Program-made: the position numbers and the translations under genes
Source of the DNA: Exiguobacterium sp. J17977
Lineage (GTDB): Bacteria > Bacillota > Bacilli > Exiguobacteriales > Exiguobacteriaceae
DNA: 64,000 bases
NCBI RefSeq assembly: GCF_018616375.1
Contig: NZ_JAEQBB010000001.1
Location: 124,001 to 188,000, forward strand
Reading direction: 5' to 3'
Shown: positions 60,545 through 64,000 of the stretch, piece by piece
Position numbering within the stretch: position 1 is the stretch's first letter
How the letters are laid out: each line of letters starts with the position of its first letter
Notes under the pieces: generated by a model
Told to the model about the DNA's origin: nothing
What the model saw: the letters and a program-made list of their open reading frames with translations, nothing else
Database searches by the model: none

Positions 60545-61393
60545 ATGGAATCGATGAACGGCCTGGCCCGCATCCGTGGTGCCTATACGACACTCGGCAA
60601 GAAAGAGCAACGTATCGCCGATTATATCTTGAAGCAGCCCGAACGCATCATCCATCATACGATTAACCAAGTCGCCGACGACCTCGACGTCGCCGAGTCG
60701 ACCGTATTCCGTTTCTGTCAGCGCGTCGGCTTCAAAGGCTATCAGGCGCTGAAAATTGCGCTCGCCACTGATGTCGTCGCGCCGCTCCAAGACATCCATG
60801 AGGACATCTCGCAAGAAGACACACCGCTTGAGATCGCCGAGAAGATTTTCACGTCGAACGTGAAGACGCTCGAGGCGACGCGGCAAATCTTGGACGGGGC
60901 CTCACTCGACGAGGCTGTCGCGCTTCTCTTGTCGGCCCGCCGCATCGAGTTCTTTGGGAGCGGGGGCTCGGCTGTCATCGCGCTCGACGCGTATCACAAG
61001 TTCGTCCGGAGCGGATTATTCGTCACGGCGAATTTGGAGTCGCATATGCAGCTCATGTCGGCGTCGCAACTGACGACCGACGACGTCGCCGTCCTCATCT
61101 CGCACTCGGGTGCCTCGAAAGACACGCTCGATGTGGCGAAAGTGTTGAACGAGCGTGGCGTCCCGACGATCGCTATCACGAACTACGCGAAGTCGCCGCT
61201 GTCGAAACTGTGTGACGTCGCCCTCTATACCGTGTCGCAAGAGACGGAGTTCCGCTCCGAGGCGCTCGCCTCGCGAATCGCCGAGCTCAGTCTAATAGAC
61301 GCCTTGTTCACCGTCGTCATGATGCGGCGCGGGGAAGAGGGTAGAGAATCGCTCCAAAAAATGCGCGAGGCCATCTCGCTCCGGCGCATGTGA
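60545..61393 (+). CDS. RpiR-family regulator (HTH + SIS)
   Basis: About 282 residues: N-terminal HTH_6 (LGKKEQRIADYILKQPERI, DDLDVAESTVFRFCQRVGFKG) and C-terminal SIS sugar-phosphate domain (IEFFGSGGSAVIALDAY, VLISHSGASKDTLDVAK). Such proteins sense phosphosugars; with gnd-gntP-gntK nearby and matching operator elements, 6-phosphogluconate or a related ester is the likely effector (inference). ATG 60545 follows AGGGTGAG. Confidence 0.93.
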   Translation: MESMNGLARIRGAYTTLGKKEQRIADYILKQPERIIHHTINQVADDLDVAESTVFRFCQRVGFKGYQALKIALATDVVAPLQDIHEDISQEDTPLEIAEKIFTSNVKTLEATRQILDGASLDEAVALLLSARRIEFFGSGGSAVIALDAYHKFVRSGLFVTANLESHMQLMSASQLTTDDVAVLISHSGASKDTLDVAKVLNERGVPTIAITNYAKSPLSKLCDVALYTVSQETEFRSEALASRIAELSLIDALFTVVMMRRGEEGRESLQKMREAISLRRM

Positions 61394-61397
61394 ACGC

Positions 61398-61438
61398 AAA
61401 AAAATCCGTCCCGCTTATAAAAAGCGGACGGATTTTTT
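61398..61438. terminator. Bidirectional terminator
   Basis: AAAATCCGTC-CCGCTT pairs with AAGCGG-ACGGATTTT; A and T runs on both sides. Confidence 0.88.
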
Positions 61439-61442
61439 GTTG

Positions 61443-62516
61443 TTATCGGTTGACCGTGTCATCACGGCGTGCCGTGCTCGAGCCGACAATTCCGGCGATC
61501 GATGTCAAAATCATCGTCAAGATGAGGGCGACGAAGCTCCAAATCGAAACGGTCGACGCGGTTTCAGCCGCTTGTTCCGTTTGGACGCGCAACTCTTCGA
61601 TTTGCGTCTCTAACTCTTGTGACGTCTCTTCGAGTGTCTGTTGGGCGTTAGCGATTTGTTCGCTTGCTTGTGTCGTCGCTTCATTCAAACTGTTCACGAT
61701 GTTTTGTGTGGCTTCTTCCGCTTCCGCTTGTGTCAAATCTGTATTTTGAGCGACCGCATCGGCAATCTCTTGCTCATCGACCGATTGCTCGATTGTTTCG
61801 GCGCGCTCCGTCAACTTGTCACCGAGGTCAGCGACGATTTGGTCAAAGTTTTCGGGGTTCGTCAACGCTTGTTTCCCGGCTTCGGTTGCATCTTCACGGG
61901 CTGCGTCGAGCTGGCCTTGCAAGTATTCCGGCTGCAATTCTTCGATGTCCGTGTCACGTAAAATCTCTTCGACATTGCCTTGCAACTCGTCCGTGTTCAC
62001 GTCCGTGACGTTGTCAGAGATGGCCGTGAATCCGTTCGTAACTGCGTCCGACGCGCCGCTTGCGACCGTGCTGATGCCGCTGCCTGCAGCACTACCGACC
62101 GTCCCGAGGACTGATCCGACCGTTTGGAACGTATTGATCGTCGTGAACGTGAGGAGCGAGAATAGCAAGATGACGCTCGTGGCCCACGTCAAGAATCCGT
62201 GGATGAGTCCGCTCCGGGCCGATGTCACACCGGATACGAATCCAGCGGCGAACAAGGATAGGATGAGCGTGAGAATTCCCCAGATAATCAATCCTGTGCC
62301 GACGCCGTCAAACGGATTGTCAGACGTGACGTCGGTAACGCCAAAACCGATGGCCGATCCGATGAAGCTAAACGTTAAGAGAAGTGCGAAAAAGGTGACG
62401 ACACCTGCGAGGATCGATCCCCAAGATACGTTTTTCCCCGCCGCGTCCGCCTCCGGACGCAAATACTGACTGAAGCGTGTTTGTCTTCTAGTTTCCATGA
62501 TTTTCTTTGTCTCCAT
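61443..62516 (-). CDS. Membrane protein with long acidic coiled-coil insert
   Basis: About 357 residues. Three to four hydrophobic segments in residues ~30-150 (GSILAGVVTFFALLLTFSF, a Gly/Leu-rich block, ILLFSLLTFTTINTF), then an Ala/Gln/Glu/Asp-rich, helical stretch (~170-325) lacking aromatic residues and likely coiled coil, then a last TM (~328-350). Related Bacillota proteins are loosely annotated as CAP-Gly or tail-like membrane proteins; function not known. Start 62516 or 62498; sites are weak. Confidence 0.75.
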   Translation of the reverse strand: METKKIMETRRQTRFSQYLRPEADAAGKNVSWGSILAGVVTFFALLLTFSFIGSAIGFGVTDVTSDNPFDGVGTGLIIWGILTLILSLFAAGFVSGVTSARSGLIHGFLTWATSVILLFSLLTFTTINTFQTVGSVLGTVGSAAGSGISTVASGASDAVTNGFTAISDNVTDVNTDELQGNVEEILRDTDIEELQPEYLQGQLDAAREDATEAGKQALTNPENFDQIVADLGDKLTERAETIEQSVDEQEIADAVAQNTDLTQAEAEEATQNIVNSLNEATTQASEQIANAQQTLEETSQELETQIEELRVQTEQAAETASTVSIWSFVALILTMILTSIAGIVGSSTARRDDTVNR

Positions 62517-62839
62517 TCTCGTGTAAATGTATGAACTGCATCGTCCATGAACGGAATTTACCCGGGAAAGAAAATTACAAACTCATTGATGTGTTGTGTA
62601 AAATTTTATTTCAAGTTCTGAACGAATTATTCGGTAAATTCTCTTCTATAGAAAAAGAAACCGCATGATATCAACAATTATAAGAGTTCAAGTCTCAACT
62701 ATTATAATAAAAAAATATTTAACACATCGAAATTTTTCAAGTTCGTATGAACGGGAATCAACACAACTACCGATTGGTAACAGCGACGAAAAATAGACAC
62801 GTCGCTTAGGCACGACATGATAGAGAAGGAGATAAACGG
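62517..62839. other. AT-rich intergenic region before amaP
   Basis: About 320 nt without ORFs, strongly AT-rich in the middle. It must carry the promoters of the divergent membrane protein and the amaP operon; I found no convincing sigma-B consensus or other named site. Confidence 0.6.
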
Positions 62840-63382
62840 ATGAATGGATTCAATCGAGCCCTCTTGGTCGTAACGGGCGTCATCGGACTGTTGAGCGTAG
62901 CGCTGCTATTGCTCGGCGTGTATGACGTCCCTCAAATCCAAACGTATATTGACCAATGGCAAAACGAAGACTGGTATATGTACACGATCCTCGCAATCGG
63001 CATATTCCTCGCGGTCATCTTCCTGCTCATGCTGATGACAGGGTTGGCCGCCAAAGCAAAACCGAGACGGTACACGATTCAGACGAATGAAGGCCGAATC
63101 ACGGTATCGAAAGACACAATCGAGAAGACGGTCCAGGAATCGCTCAAGCAATTCCAAGGGCTGCGCTCGCCGGACGTGTCCGTCGCCATCGACTCGAAAC
63201 GGGAGCAGGTGCGCGTCCACATCGACTGCGCCGTGTTCAAACAGGACGGGTTGCCGACGCTCGGGAAGACGATTCAAACGCACGTCAAAGAGCGGATCGA
63301 ATCGTTGATCGAAGTGCCAGTGGCCGAAGTGTCACTCAATATCTACGATACGTTGCGCAAGACGTCAGAGCGGGTCGTATAA
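62840..63382 (+). CDS. amaP: Alkaline shock membrane-anchor protein AmaP
   Basis: About 180 residues with two N-terminal spans (~6-28 and ~45-70) and a cytosolic C-terminal Asp23-like part (NEGRITVSKDTIEKTVQESL, VHIDCAVFKQDGLPTLG). AmaP tethers Asp23 at the membrane in cell-envelope stress. First gene of the amaP-DUF2273-asp23 run. AGAAGGAGA before the ATG. Confidence 0.92.
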   Translation: MNGFNRALLVVTGVIGLLSVALLLLGVYDVPQIQTYIDQWQNEDWYMYTILAIGIFLAVIFLLMLMTGLAAKAKPRRYTIQTNEGRITVSKDTIEKTVQESLKQFQGLRSPDVSVAIDSKREQVRVHIDCAVFKQDGLPTLGKTIQTHVKERIESLIEVPVAEVSLNIYDTLRKTSERVV

Positions 63383-63394
63383 GGAGGGACTAGC

Positions 63395-63601
63395 ATGGAT
63401 ACAAAAACAATGTTGTGGCCGTACCGGTTCCGGCTCATCGGAGCGGGGCTCGGCCTCATCATGGCAGTGCTCTTCCTCACGATCGGCTTCGGTCCGACGC
63501 TTCTCATCGTGACGCTCACGTTCATCGGTTTCGTAATCGGCAAGTGGCGTGACGGGGCACTTCGTATGGAAGAATGGGTGGCCTTTTTCACCCGCAACTA
63601 A
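63395..63601 (+). CDS. DUF2273 small membrane protein
   Basis: 68 residues with two helices (LIGAGLGLIMAVLFLTIGF, LIVTLTFIGFVIGKW), the typical DUF2273 partner between amaP and asp23 in Firmicutes. 12 nt after amaP; GGAGGG before the ATG. Confidence 0.92.
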   Translation: MDTKTMLWPYRFRLIGAGLGLIMAVLFLTIGFGPTLLIVTLTFIGFVIGKWRDGALRMEEWVAFFTRN

Positions 63602-63653
63602 CAACGACCTTACCAATCGGTCAAACCAATGAACACAAAAGGAGATTATTGAC

Positions 63654-64000
63654 ATGGCTAACGAAAACGTAAATGTGAATCGAACAGAAGAGACGATCCG
63701 TCAAAACAAATTGACGTTTGAAGAGCAGGTCATCAAGAAAATCGCCGGGCTCGCCACGAGCGAAGTTCAAGGGATTTTGTCGATGAGCGGTGGGTTCATG
63801 AGCGGTCTCACGGACCGTTTCCGGAGCACCGAAGACATCACGAAAGGCATCGACGCCGAGGTCGGCGAACGCCAAGTCGCCCTCGATTTGCGCGTCATCG
63901 TTGAATACGGCAAGAACATCCCAGGCGTCTTCAATGAGACGGTCACGAAAATCAAGGCCGCGATGAGCGAAATGACCGGGCTCGAGGTCGTCGAGGTGAA
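63654..64000 (+). CDS. asp23: Asp23/Gls24 family protein (3' end outside window)
   Basis: The first ~115 residues are present. After a polar start (ANENVNVNRTEE) comes the Asp23 core: LTFEEQVIKKIAGLATSEVQG, GERQVALDLRVIVEYG and TVTKIKAAMSEMTGLEV. A cytosolic, membrane-tethered envelope stress protein. AAAAGGAG before the ATG. Cut by the window edge. Confidence 0.92.
   Translation, partial: MANENVNVNRTEETIRQNKLTFEEQVIKKIAGLATSEVQGILSMSGGFMSGLTDRFRSTEDITKGIDAEVGERQVALDLRVIVEYGKNIPGVFNETVTKIKAAMSEMTGLEVVEV

Overview
The window is a chromosomal segment of a low-to-mid G+C Bacillota, most likely Exiguobacterium or a close relative. This is an inference from the AmaP/DUF2273/Asp23 stress cluster at the right end, a CcpA-type cre site, a Fur box, sigma-A promoters, strong AGGAGG ribosome sites with many GTG/TTG starts, and CotA/YdhK/PaiA/PaiB/TerC-type proteins of the Bacillus group. 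No rRNA, tRNA, prophage, insertion sequence or CRISPR array was found. Coding density is high, and many convergent gene pairs share one bidirectional terminator.

Layout. 0-3.8 kb: end of a sugar ABC transporter (two MalFG-type permeases), beta-phosphoglucomutase and a GH13 glucosidase. 3.8-8.6 kb: two paralogous cytosolic PAS-like histidine kinases, one with a degenerate active site, flanking an AraC regulator and two tiny membrane proteins; then an SH3/M23 peptidase. 9-18.6 kb: copper/metal block with YdhK (DUF1541), multicopper oxidase, CopB ATPase, a lipoprotein, a two-component system, a MurE paralogue and a DUF305 protein. 18.6-25.1 kb: TerC, DedA, an AraC regulator divergent from an HPr-like protein and a YajO-type aldo/keto reductase, a Cof-type phosphatase and a NAD(P)-binding reductase. 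25.3-31.2 kb: a kdp potassium-ATPase operon behind a c-di-AMP (ydaO-type) riboswitch, with two micro-ORFs before kdpA and a short KdpD that has no kinase domain; no kdpE. 31.2-35.4 kb: two chemoreceptors around a TVP38 protein.

35.5-37.3 kb holds one strikingly AT-rich gene unlike its surroundings: a PD-(D/E)XK-like nuclease core followed by a helix-turn-helix segment and two tandem ~95-residue HTH repeats. It is the best candidate for an undescribed element. 37.3-41.1 kb: DUF1801, DUF2200, MarR and a paiA/paiB pair split by a HAD gene. 41.2-44.4 kb: Fur-controlled siderophore uptake without its ATPase. 44.4-49.1 kb: two SDR genes with TetR and LysR regulators, a hexapeptide acetyltransferase, a cyclophilin-like lipoprotein and cdd. 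49.1-53.8 kb: cell-wall hydrolases, an acetyltransferase, a WYL regulator and small membrane proteins.

53.9-61.4 kb is a gluconate catabolic block: gnd-gntP-gntK read leftward, an MHYT-PAS-GGDEF-EAL protein, and an RpiR regulator. A shared GAATTTTTTTC element lies before gnd (twice) and at the RpiR gene, which ties regulator to operon; a perfect cre site precedes gntP. The window ends in a coiled-coil membrane protein and the amaP-DUF2273-asp23 operon, cut by the right edge.

Starts were chosen by ribosome-site spacing, so several differ from the longest open frame. All functional names rest on motif and family recognition by eye, with no database search.
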